A DNA stretch of 64,000 nucleotides. Source: Sphingomonas sp. So64.6b. Lineage in GTDB: Bacteria; Pseudomonadota; Alphaproteobacteria; Sphingomonadales; Sphingomonadaceae. Below, in pieces: positions 52,406 to 64,000 of the stretch (positions within the stretch are counted from its first letter, which is position 1; the number at the start of each line of letters is the position of its first letter). Below the pieces are notes generated by a model. That model worked only from the letters and a program-made list of their open reading frames with translations, did no database searches and was not told where the DNA came from. The stretch spans positions 4,866,501-4,930,500 of the forward strand of contig NZ_CP048817.1 in NCBI RefSeq assembly GCF_014171475.1. Direction: 5' to 3'. Made by a program: the position numbers and the translations under genes.

Positions 52406-52487
52406 GGCGATCTTCCTCGTTCCAGGGCGCTGCGGACTCAATTTACGAACGAAGGGAGGGAATGATCTCGCCCGCACCGATGATGTC

Positions 52488-54869
52488 CTATGACGGCCGC
52501 AGCGTGGTGCGCGAGACGGCGTTCGCATCGACCGCTTCACGGCTGAACGGCATCGGCTGCATCTGGCCCGCCACCCAGGGTTTGTACATGTCGCGATAGT
52601 GCGGCGACTGTGGATCGATCGACTGGCCGGGCAGGACCAGCATCAGCGAATTGTCCCACCCGCCGACATCGATCACCTGCAAATAGCTGGCGCCGCCACC
52701 GACACTCCAGCCCGGGCCGGAACTCAGCCAGCGCGCCATCACGGTATAGCCGTCGCCGCCCGACCCTTCGCCCTCGATTGGCGGAAAGGCGGCGGCGATC
52801 GCCGGGATCGCCGATAGTGGATGGCGGAGCCGCACCTGGTGGAGCGTGCCGTAGCGCCATGTCGTGGAATCGGGACCGAGCCGGCCGCGCGCCTCGGTCC
52901 AGGCGGAGACAAGCGCCTCGTCGAGCATCGCATCGCGCGCGGCGCGCGGATCGGCGCCGAGCCGCGCATCGGGGTGCGCGAGCAGATCGAGCAGCACCGA
53001 CGGCGCGATCTCGGTCACGAGAGCCTTGGCCCGTTCGGGCACGATCGCGGCGAGCATACGCTTGCCGATCTCGCGCCAGGTCATTTCGAACAAAGCCGCC
53101 GCCCCGCTCTCGACCGCGATCCGCGCATCCCAGTCGCGCAGCATTTCCACTGCGGCTTTGGCGGCAGCGGAGGGCCGCTTCGGCAGGAGTTCAAGAAACA
53201 GGCGCGCCGGCGTCGACAGCGTGTCGTGCTGCAACGCGACGCTGTCGGCCAGGCTGTGTTTGGCCTGGCTCGCCAGCACCTGCGCGATCCGATCGTAACG
53301 ATAGGGATCGCGGAACGAAAAAGCGGGAATGCGGTCGCGTGGCCAGTCGACGGGCAGGTTATTCTGGTTGGCCGAGGCGAACCAGCCTTTGGCGGGATTA
53401 TACTCGCTCGGCAACGATGCGAAGTCGCGCATGCCGGTCCAGTCATAGCGCCCGTCGCCCGGCACCGGCAGCAACCCGTCGCCCTGTTTGCGCACCGGCG
53501 CGAAGCCGATCACCTGCCAGCCGGTATTGCCGTCGACATCCGCATAGTGGAAATTGGTCGGTGACGGATGCAGCGTAAAGGCCTTGCGCAGGCTCGCCCA
53601 GTCCTTGGCCAGATTGATCGCGATCATTGCGAACACGCCATCGCCGCCCGGCTGCATCGAGACCGCGCCAAGCACGGTGGCGCGACGCCGCGCCGGATCG
53701 TGTGAGACCACCGGCCCCTGGACAGAATAGCGCAATATTGCCTTTTCCGCCGCCGCACCTTTGACTGCGATCGACTCCTCGACGCGCTCGAACTTCTTCC
53801 AGCCGCCGTCATGGCGATAGCGCTCGGGATCGTCGGGGTGGAGTTCGAGCACGAACAAATCGTCCTGGTCGATATGGAAATTGGTGCGGCCGAACGCGAA
53901 CCGGTCGGTATGGCCTTGCATGATTCCCGGCAGGCCGGGCGCGCCGCCGCCGATCACGTCGAGTCCAGGTGCGGTCAGGTGCGCTACGTGACGCGGGCTG
54001 AAGCCGCCAATGCCGAGATGCGGATCGTTGGCCAGGATCGGCCGGCCCGTGGTGGACCGCGCCGGTGCGACCGTCCAGGCATTGCTCCCGGCATTGGCGC
54101 GCGCGGCCGCACCAGCCGCGCCGGCTGGGTCCGCGACCGGCCGCTCGGGCTCGAATGGTAGTCGTCCGAGCCGGAGTACGCCTAGATCCGCCTCGCTCAC
54201 CGCCGCGGTATCGAGGCCCTCGGGCACGCGCATCGTCCAGACCGGGCGAAGCGGCGCGACCACGGCGTCGAGTTCGAGCAGCCCCAGCGCGGCGAGCTGC
54301 GCGCGGCGTATCTCGTCATCGGCATTGCCGGCCTCGCCCTCGCGCGCAAGTACCAGCTCACGGACGTCCCATTTGATCGGTGCGATCTTGAGGATTCGGT
54401 ATTCGTCCGGCAGCAGGTCGGGGTTTGCGGCGACCTCATCGATACGGGCGTTGATCCCCGCGACATAAGCGCGCGCGCAATCGAGCATTTCCGGCGGTAC
54501 GCGGCGCAGCTCGGCATCCAAATCGCCGCGATAATGGAACAGGCGTGCATTGGCGTCGTGTTTGGCGAAGCGCGCGCCGAACGCTTCCGAGAGCCGGCCG
54601 AGCTCGCGGCGATGCGACAGATCGATCTGGAACAGACGGTCCCGTGCGACGACATAACCTTGGCCGAAAAACGCGTCCGGGATCGATCCGGCGCGGATGT
54701 GTGGGGTGCCGAACGTGTCATCGACGATCTCGATCGGCGCACTCAGGCCCTGCACGGCTTGCTTCCTCGCAATCAAGACGGCGCGCGGCCGCAACAGTAT
54801 CGCGGCGCCGGCAGCGCTCGTGACGAGCAGTGCGGTCGACCCCAGTAGGAAAGAACGACGGTTGAGCAT
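52488..54869 (-). CDS. Penicillin acylase-family Ntn hydrolase
   Basis: 793 residues from ATG 54869 (AGGGAT 8 nt upstream). A hydrophobic export signal (FLLGSTALLVTSAAGAAILL) precedes the alpha chain; the autocatalytic nucleophile is Ser262 in NAGSNAWTVAPARS after a Gly, giving the beta chain. PILANDPHLGI, GAPGLPGIMQGHTDRFAFGRTN and VDGNTGWQVIGFAPVRKQGDG are family motifs. Members hydrolyse acyl amides such as beta-lactams, aculeacin or acyl-homoserine lactones; here the substrate is open. Same strand as the serine hydrolase downstream, 82 bp apart, so probably co-transcribed. Confidence 0.92.
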   Translation of the reverse strand: MLNRRSFLLGSTALLVTSAAGAAILLRPRAVLIARKQAVQGLSAPIEIVDDTFGTPHIRAGSIPDAFFGQGYVVARDRLFQIDLSHRRELGRLSEAFGARFAKHDANARLFHYRGDLDAELRRVPPEMLDCARAYVAGINARIDEVAANPDLLPDEYRILKIAPIKWDVRELVLAREGEAGNADDEIRRAQLAALGLLELDAVVAPLRPVWTMRVPEGLDTAAVSEADLGVLRLGRLPFEPERPVADPAGAAGAAARANAGSNAWTVAPARSTTGRPILANDPHLGIGGFSPRHVAHLTAPGLDVIGGGAPGLPGIMQGHTDRFAFGRTNFHIDQDDLFVLELHPDDPERYRHDGGWKKFERVEESIAVKGAAAEKAILRYSVQGPVVSHDPARRRATVLGAVSMQPGGDGVFAMIAINLAKDWASLRKAFTLHPSPTNFHYADVDGNTGWQVIGFAPVRKQGDGLLPVPGDGRYDWTGMRDFASLPSEYNPAKGWFASANQNNLPVDWPRDRIPAFSFRDPYRYDRIAQVLASQAKHSLADSVALQHDTLSTPARLFLELLPKRPSAAAKAAVEMLRDWDARIAVESGAAALFEMTWREIGKRMLAAIVPERAKALVTEIAPSVLLDLLAHPDARLGADPRAARDAMLDEALVSAWTEARGRLGPDSTTWRYGTLHQVRLRHPLSAIPAIAAAFPPIEGEGSGGDGYTVMARWLSSGPGWSVGGGASYLQVIDVGGWDNSLMLVLPGQSIDPQSPHYRDMYKPWVAGQMQPMPFSREAVDANAVSRTTLRPS

Positions 54870-55065
54870 CGGTAATCCCTGCTGTCTCAATCAAAACGGG
54901 AAACTGGGCCTGCTGCGAGCGCGTGTCCATGCGGCAAGTGTTCGACGGTCATAACCAGCGGCTATCGGCGCGGTATCCCAAACGAAGGGTTTAACTTTGC
55001 CGATACCCTTCTAGCCATCGCAAGGAGGCGTTGACCGGCCGGCCCGCGACGATCAGCATGGTGCG

Positions 55066-56115
55066 ATGACCCATCGGAGCATTCTTCCCGTCGATCTTGA
55101 TGAGGCTTTGCGCGATACCGGTTCGAAGCTGGAAGTGGGCCGCCGCATCGACGGGGACTTCCGTAATATCGTCCGATTGCTGGGCACAATTGATCCGCAC
55201 CATCTTTCGCAAGCCGAAGGGGATATCGTGTCGGCGGCCGCGCTCTACCGCTGGCGTCGCGCGCCACTCTGGATAGAGCGATTTTTCCGAACAAGATTGA
55301 CGGACCAGCATCAGCTGGATCTCGTCGACGGACTTGAATATCTCTTTCTCTTCCACCGCGACGGAAGACTGAGGGAGGCCGCCCTTCGCAAGATTCAGGG
55401 ACCGATCCCGAACGCCTTCATTCTTGCCGCGATCGCGTGGCGGCTGAATGATTGGGTCGATCCGATCAGGGCCGCCGCAGTCGCCTGTGTGGAGCGAACA
55501 TTCTCTCGCACCTCGCCGCAGGTGATGGCGGAGGCGGCATTGGTTTTGTTGGTTCGGCAAGGAACATGGGGCCGCTGGGGATCGGAACGGGGCGTTCTTG
55601 ATGCGGCATTTGAGCGCCGTGACGTTGCGGACATTCTCGCGGATATCATCGCGAAGCGGAGCACCGGTCCCATGGCCACGATCTTCCGACAGTCCCTTCG
55701 GTCCAGTGTCCTGGACGACCATATCGAGCGGCTTGCGGTTGCCGCATCTCAACCATCGGTGCGCGCGGCGGCGACTCAGTCGCTCATCGATGGCTTTGCC
55801 AGTTGGACTGTGGGCTGGCGGTGGCAGTGGATCGACAAGTCGATGGGCGTCCGCCGGCGGGAAACCGCATTCGAGAAACGGCCTCTAACGACGCAGATCG
55901 ACCGCGCTACAATGATCCGACGCGGCTTGAAGGATCGCGCAGCGACGGTACGACGCGTGGCGATGTCAGGCCTGATCCAGCATGAAGCCGCCCTTTCCGA
56001 CGCGCACCGGCTCGCATCGGAGGCGCTGACCGACCGATCGAAATCTGTTCGCGAACGCGCCGAGTTCATTCTTTCCCGTGCGGCGAGTCGGCCAGCGGAG
56101 ATAACTGAATTATGA
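55066..56115 (+). CDS. Helical-repeat (HEAT-like) protein of unknown function
   Basis: 349 residues, no signal or membrane segment. Several consecutive helical pairs are visible (for example LVDGLEYLFLFHRDGRLREAALRKI, WVDPIRAAAVACVERTF, KDRAATVRRVAMSGLIQHEA, TDRSKSVRERAEFILSRAA), with the spacing and Asp/Arg/Ala pattern of HEAT-type repeats. I do not recognise a named family. Its stop overlaps the DUF5990 gene by 4 nt, so the two proteins are made together and may interact. Confidence 0.7.
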   Translation: MTHRSILPVDLDEALRDTGSKLEVGRRIDGDFRNIVRLLGTIDPHHLSQAEGDIVSAAALYRWRRAPLWIERFFRTRLTDQHQLDLVDGLEYLFLFHRDGRLREAALRKIQGPIPNAFILAAIAWRLNDWVDPIRAAAVACVERTFSRTSPQVMAEAALVLLVRQGTWGRWGSERGVLDAAFERRDVADILADIIAKRSTGPMATIFRQSLRSSVLDDHIERLAVAASQPSVRAAATQSLIDGFASWTVGWRWQWIDKSMGVRRRETAFEKRPLTTQIDRATMIRRGLKDRAATVRRVAMSGLIQHEAALSDAHRLASEALTDRSKSVRERAEFILSRAASRPAEITEL

Positions 56116-56537
56116 CCCGGGCAGACCAGATCGAAATCCGCCTGCGCATTGTGATCGAACAGCCGGTCGCGGGCGTGCTGCACAGCCTGCAATCCAAGGA
56201 TGATGCGCCGCTCGATCCGAAACGATCGGACGCGGGCGAGCCGCTGGCATTCGATTTTCCGATCCGTATCGCGCCTGGCCCCAAATTCTTCGGCGATCAG
56301 GTGCGTCGCGAGGGACCGGAACGTCGCTTCGTCTATATCCGCATCGGACAATCGGCCGGCGATCCTTCGTCCCCTTGGACGCGCAGGATGAAAATCGACA
56401 TCCACGATATCGAACAGACCCTGCTCGACCACGCGGCTGCGGGCGGCGGTGTGATCGAAATAACGGTCAATGGCACCGGCAAGGACGGCACACCCGCCTG
56501 CGCCACTGTGCGACCGATAAGAAGAAAAATCGCGTGA
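56112..56537 (+). CDS. DUF5990 family protein
   Basis: 141 residues: IEIRLRIVIEQPVAGVLHSLQSKDD, DFPIRIAPGPKFFGDQVRREGPERRFVYIRIGQSAGD and WTRRMKIDIHDI are typical of DUF5990, a compact beta-rich cytosolic domain of unknown role. Translationally coupled to the helical-repeat gene. Confidence 0.8.
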   Translation: MTRADQIEIRLRIVIEQPVAGVLHSLQSKDDAPLDPKRSDAGEPLAFDFPIRIAPGPKFFGDQVRREGPERRFVYIRIGQSAGDPSSPWTRRMKIDIHDIEQTLLDHAAAGGGVIEITVNGTGKDGTPACATVRPIRRKIA

Positions 56538-56539
56538 TT

Positions 56540-57124
56540 TCAGCGACCGGCTGGTTCAGCGCTTGTCGCCGCGCGGCGACGCGCTGAAATGGTCGGCATG
56601 ACCGCGGACACGAGGAAGTAGAACGCGCCGAAGCCGGCATAGGGCGCGATGCCGGCAATACCGGGCGGCGTTGCGCCGAACGACTGTTTGAAGAAGAATA
56701 TGCCGGCGAGCGCCGACTGCGCGCCGCTCAGGATCATCGCCCACTGCGCACCGGAAGTCTTCCAGCGACGCACCCCGGTAAACAGCTGGAGGAGTCCGGC
56801 GAGGCCGGCCCAGACACCGAATACGGCATAGACCGCATTCATGCTCTGCCCCAGCGCGACGACGACCGCGATCGTGGTTGCGATGCTGACCACGACATTG
56901 AAGGATTGCGTCGGGTTGCGCTTCAATCCGCCGCTCTGGCGCGCATCCACCAGATTGGCGAGCGCATCCCAGGCGGGATAGGCGAGCAGCAGCATGGCGG
57001 CGATCGACGGATCGCTCTTGCCCAGCGCGAACGCCGCGCCGACCCACGCCGCGGCGGCCAGTCCGCGGGTATAATAATAATTTTGAAGCCAGTTTTTGGA
57101 GATTGAGGCAGGGGTAGCGTTCAT
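56540..57124 (-). CDS. Small polytopic membrane protein
   Basis: 194 residues with about five or six hydrophobic segments (for example FNVVVSIATTIAVVVALGQSM, AVYAVFGVWAGLAGLLQLFTGV, WAMILSGAQSALAGIFFFKQSF). Resembles DUF308/HdeD-like and short DoxX-like membrane proteins, without a diagnostic motif. Divergent from the OhrR-type regulator and flanked by its likely operators, so probably its target. Confidence 0.75.
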   Translation of the reverse strand: MNATPASISKNWLQNYYYTRGLAAAAWVGAAFALGKSDPSIAAMLLLAYPAWDALANLVDARQSGGLKRNPTQSFNVVVSIATTIAVVVALGQSMNAVYAVFGVWAGLAGLLQLFTGVRRWKTSGAQWAMILSGAQSALAGIFFFKQSFGATPPGIAGIAPYAGFGAFYFLVSAVMPTISARRRAATSAEPAGR

Positions 57125-57157
57125 GTCACATCGCCTTTTATATACTGCACGATCTAT

Positions 57158-57222
57158 TATCGCGATATATAATGCGGTAGCGGCCGAAAGGTTTCCTTGT
57201 CCAGCGATAATTTATCGCGATA
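57158..57222. promoter_or_regulatory. Paired TATCGCGATA operators between membrane protein and OhrR-type regulator
   Basis: The 10-bp palindrome TATCGCGATA occurs at 57158-57167 and 57213-57222, 55 bp apart; the second overlaps a larger inverted repeat GCGATAA-T-TTATCGC (57204-57218). Two copies around a divergent promoter indicate control of both genes, most simply by the MarR/OhrR protein. Confidence 0.65.
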
Positions 57223-57261
57223 TGTAGTTTCGACGATATCGACACTCACAAGGCCGAACCC

Positions 57262-57714
57262 ATGCCCCGTGCGAAAGCGCCCTCTCTCGACCAGCTTTTG
57301 TGTTTCTCGCTCTACGGCGCGAGCATGGCGATCAACCGCGCTTACAAACCGTTGCTGGACGAGCTCGGGATAACCTACCCGCAATATCTCGTGCTGAACG
57401 TGCTGTGGGAACGCGGCGAGGATACGATCGGCAGCATCGCCGAGCGCCTCGCCCTGGAATCGAGCACCGTCACGCCTTTGGTGAAACGACTCGAACAAGC
57501 GGGCCTGGTCGAGCGGCGCAGGAATCCGGCGGACGAACGTCAGGTCGTGGTGACGGCGACGCCGGCTGGTGTCGGCCTGCAGGCGAAGTCCCATTGTCTG
57601 GGCGAACTATTGTTCGCGGCGGCCGGTTTGCCCGTCGAAAAGCTGATCGAACTCAATCGTCAGGTCCAGGCGTTTCGCGATTCCGTGAGCGAATTTGCCG
57701 CAGCCAAATCATAG
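57262..57714 (+). CDS. ohrR: OhrR-type MarR-family peroxide-sensing regulator
   Basis: 150 residues. [39 protein letters not shown] is the OhrR signature with the sensing Cys14 and the tyrosines that surround it; [41 protein letters not shown] is the winged helix with its basic wing. A second Cys (in KSHCLGELL) is placed for a two-cysteine disulfide mechanism. No ohr peroxidase gene adjoins; the divergent membrane gene is the apparent target. Confidence 0.87.
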   Translation: MPRAKAPSLDQLLCFSLYGASMAINRAYKPLLDELGITYPQYLVLNVLWERGEDTIGSIAERLALESSTVTPLVKRLEQAGLVERRRNPADERQVVVTATPAGVGLQAKSHCLGELLFAAAGLPVEKLIELNRQVQAFRDSVSEFAAAKS

Positions 57715-58214
57715 TTTGGCGGATCTGTTATCCAACCTGTCGAGCGGTGCGATGACGAGTATCTCGAACTGCCCTGCAATGACCTCCTTCGATACCGCCA
57801 CCAGGAGCTAAAGCCAAAATAAGCGCCGACTAAGCTGGGTAGCGCATGGCACATTTCTGATCCATCACCCGCGTGCCGGCTCGCTCGATTCAACCGCTCG
57901 GCCCCCGCTGCCAGCCTGTCCCGATGGACCAGTTGATTCGAGCAGAACCGCAGGACGGGCAGAGCATGATCTCCGCGCCGGAAATTTCCCGATATTCCCG
58001 TAAGCGCCACACGATATTCCCGTGCGGTCGCGCGGAATTACCCGCAGTTTTTCCCGTGGTTTCCCGCAGAACAGCCAAAAAAGCATTTTCTCGCAGGATT
58101 TCCCGTAGCTGCGGGAAATCACGCCGCTTCCGGTGGCGGCTGCGGGAGTGCCCGACTCAACTGCATCTGGTCAGCGAGTCCCGAAACGAGGGCCTGATTC
58201 TCCGTGCTTCAGCT
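57715..58214. other. 500-bp non-coding region with TTCCCG repeats and a perfect hairpin
   Basis: No gene is supported. 57986-58105 has six TTCCCG motifs, including the 12-mer CGATATTCCCGT twice at a 22-bp period (57990, 58012). A 9-bp-arm hairpin GATTTCCCG-TAGCTG-CGGGAAATC closes the block (58097-58120). It lies downstream of both flanking genes' ends (convergent), so it may be a remnant of a mobile or phage-like sequence rather than a promoter. Confidence 0.5.
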
Positions 58215-59666
58215 TCAGCGGCCGCTCCCGCCGCCCGCCTTCGCGCCAACGGCAACCGCGCGGTCGGCCTTGTCCCATCCGCCGCCGAGCGATCGGAACA
58301 GGTCGATCTGCGCGCCGGCAATCCGTGCGCTCGACGACGCGAGGTCCGCCTCGGTGTCGGCGAAGGTGCGCTCGGAATCGAGCACGTCGAGCGAATCGAT
58401 CTGCCCGGCGCGCTGACGGGCGCGGGTGATGCGCATCGCAGCCGCGGCGCCATCGCGGGCCGATCGCAGCGCCGCGTTGCGTTCGATCTCGCGCGCATAG
58501 GTCGACAGCGCGGTCTCGGTCTCTTCGAGCGAGCGCAGCACGACGCCGTCGAACTCGGCCAGCGCCTCGCGGCTGTCCGCTTCACTGCCGGCGATACGGG
58601 CACGCGCCGCTTCCTGGTTGGGGAAGGACCAGCTGATCAACGGCCCGAGCAGCCAGCGCAATGCGCCACCGGTGAACAGGTCGCCGATGCTCGTTGCCGC
58701 CGTGCCGACCGATCCGCCGAGCGAGATCTGCGGATAGAGTTCGGCGGTCGCGACGCCGATCCGCGCGGTCGACGCGGCCAGCCTGCGTTCCGCGGCGCGG
58801 ATATCGGGCCGGCGCGCGAGCAACGCGGCGCCGTCGCCGACCGGGATGGCTTGGTCGAGCGTCGGCGTGACGGTGCGCGCGGCGGCTGCGGCCGGCAGGT
58901 CTTGCGGCGTACGACCGGTCAGCGTGGCGAGCCGGAACAGGGCCGCCTGGCGCTCCGCCTCGATCGCCGGCACGTTCGCCGCGCGCTGGTCGCGTAGCGT
59001 GGTGATGCGCACCTGGTCGAGCTTCGCCGCGCGGCCCGCCGCGACTCGCTTGCCGGTCAGCGCCGCCGACTTGTCGAGCAGGTCGACGACGCGCTTGGCG
59101 ACTTCGAGCCGCTCGGCCGAGGACGCGGCATCGACATAGGCGCGGGTCGTCGCGGAGACGACCGCGACGCGCACCGCATCGGCATCCGCATCCGCCGCCG
59201 CGACATCGCCGCGCGCCGCCTCGATGTTGCGCTTGACCCGGCCCGACAGGTCGAGCTCGTAGGACACGCTCAAGCCGACATCGAACGCGCTGTCTTCGGC
59301 AGCACTACCGGGCAGGCGCTGGGTCTCGGGCGACCGGCCATAGGTGCCGCTCGCGCCGATGCTGGTCTGCGGCAGACGGTCCGACCGGACGCCGCGCAGC
59401 GACGCACGCGCCTTGTCGAGTCGCGCCACCGCGACGCGGATGTCGGTATTGGCCGCCAGCGCATCGGCGACCAGTCCGTCGAGCACCGGGTCGCGGTACA
59501 GCCGCCACCAGTGATCGTCCGCTGCCGCCGCGGTGAAGGCGGGGTTGGCCGCGCCGATGAACGGCGCCGCCGCCTTGGGCGCGGGGATCGGCGCGACATA
59601 GTTGGGCCCGGCGGCGCACGCGGCAAGCGCGAGCGAGGACAGGGTGGCGAGAAGGATGTGTTTCAT
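58215..59666 (-). CDS. RND efflux outer-membrane factor (OprM/NodT type lipoprotein)
   Basis: 483 residues; signal peptide with lipobox SLALAAC (Cys17). NYVAPIPAPKA...DDHWWRLYRDPVLDGLVADALAANTDIRVAVARLDKARASLRGVRS and RRPDIRAAERRLAASTARIGVATAELYPQISLGGSVG are diagnostic of the TolC-like factor family, which forms the trimeric channel through the outer membrane. Last gene of the operon, 12 nt behind the pump gene. Confidence 0.95.
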   Translation of the reverse strand: MKHILLATLSSLALAACAAGPNYVAPIPAPKAAAPFIGAANPAFTAAAADDHWWRLYRDPVLDGLVADALAANTDIRVAVARLDKARASLRGVRSDRLPQTSIGASGTYGRSPETQRLPGSAAEDSAFDVGLSVSYELDLSGRVKRNIEAARGDVAAADADADAVRVAVVSATTRAYVDAASSAERLEVAKRVVDLLDKSAALTGKRVAAGRAAKLDQVRITTLRDQRAANVPAIEAERQAALFRLATLTGRTPQDLPAAAAARTVTPTLDQAIPVGDGAALLARRPDIRAAERRLAASTARIGVATAELYPQISLGGSVGTAATSIGDLFTGGALRWLLGPLISWSFPNQEAARARIAGSEADSREALAEFDGVVLRSLEETETALSTYAREIERNAALRSARDGAAAAMRITRARQRAGQIDSLDVLDSERTFADTEADLASSSARIAGAQIDLFRSLGGGWDKADRAVAVGAKAGGGSGR

Positions 59667-59678
59667 GATGTGCCGCTC

Positions 59679-62873
<3,195 letters not shown>

Positions 62874-62920
62874 AGGACTGTCCTCGAAAGAAGGAGTTAG
62901 TGCGTCGAGCTGATAAAAGC

Positions 62921-62990
62921 CCCGTTCGCCCTGAGCCTGTCGAAGGGCACCCGCAGCGCGTGGGCTTCGACAGGCTCAGGGCGAACGGGC
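62921..62990. repeat. Sphingomonad palindromic repeat in the efflux operon
   Basis: CCCGTTCGCCCTGAGCCTGT and its complement ACAGGCTCAGGGCGAACGGG separated by about 25 bp, filling most of the 122-bp gap between adaptor and pump genes. The hairpin could tune the ratio of adaptor to pump. Confidence 0.9.
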
Positions 62991-62995
62991 GGTAT

Positions 62996-64000
62996 TCAGC
63001 GTCCGCCCAAAGTCGCCTCGCCGGCCACCGGCAACGATACCTGGGGCGCCGGCGCCTGTGCCTGACCGCTGATCTTGCCGAGACGCGGCGCGACCTTGGA
63101 ACCGGGCATCGCCATCTGGATCCCGGCGATTATCACCCGGTCCTTGGGCGTCAGGCCCGACCGGATGATGCGCAGGCCGTCGACCACCGGACCCAGCGTC
63201 ACCGGCTTGGCGACCACCTGATTCTGCGCATCGACCGTCATCACCACCTTGCGCACCTGATCGGTCTGGATCGCGGCGTCGGGCACGAGCAGCGCATTCG
63301 CCGTACCGCTGCTGGCGAGGCGCATATTGCCGAACATGCCGGGCGTCAGGAAGTAGTTCGGATTGCTCAGCACCGCTCGGCCGCGGATCGTGCCGGAGCG
63401 CTGGTCGAGGCCATTGTCGGTAAAGTCGAGCTTGCCCTTCCAGCGATGCTCGCTCTCATCCTGCAACTGGATCTCGACCGCCGCCGCTTCCGCGCCGGGC
63501 TGCCGTTCGCGCTGCGTCTTCAGATACAATGCTTCCGATCCGTCAAAGCTAAAATAGATCGGATCGAGCGCATTGATCGTGGTCAGCACCGTGCCGCCAG
63601 TGCCTTCGCCGCCCGCCACCTGGTTGCCGGCATCGACCTTGCGGTCGGAGATCCGCCCGCTGATCGGTGCGCGTACCTGAGTGAACTCGACGTCGAGAGC
63701 GCGGGCGCGGACCCGGGCATTGGCAGCGGCGAGGGCAGCGCTTGCCGCCTGCACCTTGGCACGCAGCGAATCGACTTCACCGGCGGAGATCGCCTCGTCG
63801 TCGATCAGCTGAGTCGCGCGGCCCAGATCGGTCCGCGCCAGTGCAAGGGCGCTCGATGCGCTCGCCGCATTGGCGCGCGCCTCGGCCAGCGCCGCCGCGA
63901 ACGGCCGCGCATCGATGGTGAAGAGCAACTGGCCCTTGCGCACGATCTCGCCATCGCGAAAATGGATGCCGGTCACTTCGCCCGCGACGCGCGGACGGAT
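62996..64000 (-). CDS. RND efflux periplasmic adaptor (5' end lost at window edge)
   Basis: 335 codons of an AcrA/MexA-type membrane fusion protein; the reading frame is open to the edge, so the signal peptide and the first lipoyl half are outside. Visible are PRVAGEVTGIHFRDGEIVRKGQLLFTIDARPF (lipoyl), the coiled-coil hairpin (ALAEARANAASASSALALARTDLGRATQLID), VRAPISGRISDRKVDAGNQV and the beta-barrel to membrane-proximal end. First visible gene of the adaptor-pump-channel operon. Confidence 0.93.
   Translation of the reverse strand: MRPRVAGEVTGIHFRDGEIVRKGQLLFTIDARPFAAALAEARANAASASSALALARTDLGRATQLIDDEAISAGEVDSLRAKVQAASAALAAANARVRARALDVEFTQVRAPISGRISDRKVDAGNQVAGGEGTGGTVLTTINALDPIYFSFDGSEALYLKTQRERQPGAEAAAVEIQLQDESEHRWKGKLDFTDNGLDQRSGTIRGRAVLSNPNYFLTPGMFGNMRLASSGTANALLVPDAAIQTDQVRKVVMTVDAQNQVVAKPVTLGPVVDGLRIIRSGLTPKDRVIIAGIQMAMPGSKVAPRLGKISGQAQAPAPQVSLPVAGEATLGGR

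Noticed and set aside
57986..58120. CRISPR-like array from the TTCCCG repeats
   Set aside because: Units are 6-12 bp, spacing is irregular and there are no cas genes; not a CRISPR array.

Overview
The window is GC-rich, gene-dense alphaproteobacterial DNA, most likely from Sphingomonas or a close sphingomonad. Evidence: several copies of the sphingomonad intergenic palindrome (cores CTGAGCTTGTCGAAG / CTTCGACAAGCTCAG), many operons joined by 4-nt ATGA/GTGA overlaps, a TonB receptor tied to a LacI regulator, and strong matches to sphingomonad-type small proteins. I see no tRNA, rRNA, CRISPR array, prophage or intact insertion sequence.

Layout. 1-12013 is a catabolic island: an aldo/keto reductase (cut by the left edge), an aldehyde dehydrogenase, a FadR-type GntR regulator, a phthalate-dioxygenase-like Rieske oxygenase with its own reductase, a class V aminotransferase, an MFS carrier, two paralogous FAD oxidoreductases and a LigK/RraA-type aldolase. 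The substrate cannot be read from the sequence. 12247-15150 holds a small conserved protein, an amidohydrolase fused to a SnoaL-like domain and a decayed acyltransferase. 15151-18145 is bioF-bioD-bioA, in which bioA appears to start at CTG. 18314-22229 carries a secreted alpha/beta hydrolase, a TetR gene with a frameshift, a MaoC-like protein and an ArsR-SRPBCC-SRPBCC operon. 22564-23760 is a thiolase.

23854-38618 is a carbohydrate-utilisation locus: LacI regulator, TonB-dependent receptor, a periplasmic GH144/glycoamylase-like lipoprotein, a sugar ABC importer (binding lipoprotein, two permeases, an ATPase encoded apart), a 1076-residue discoidin plus (alpha/alpha)6 glycosidase-like lipoprotein, a tiny coupled ORF and a GH1 beta-glucosidase. 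Three TAACCGGTTA operators mark LacI control. The enzyme set fits import and trimming of a beta-glucan, perhaps beta-1,2-glucan.

38910-41592 is metE behind a perfect 20-bp palindrome and a cobalamin riboswitch. 41895-44078 is an RtcB ligase/PrfH release-factor module preceded by a frameshifted conserved gene. 44075-48003 is an MBOAT/SGNH cell-surface O-acylation operon. 48004-48486 is AT-rich non-coding DNA with a good terminator and possibly a small RNA. 49187-54869 groups three amide/ester hydrolases: D-aminoacylase-like, serine beta-lactamase-like and penicillin-acylase-like. 55066-57714 contains a helical-repeat protein with a DUF5990 protein, a small membrane protein and an OhrR-type regulator with TATCGCGATA operators. 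58215-64000 is an RND efflux system whose adaptor gene is cut by the right edge.

The most unusual points are the uncharacterised Rieske island with a shared regulatory 14-mer, the two-copy 195-bp element lying just behind two metabolic genes, the CTG start of bioA, genome repeats translated inside a secreted glycosidase, the RtcB-PrfH module with a possible third component, and the candidate small RNA near 48250-48392.
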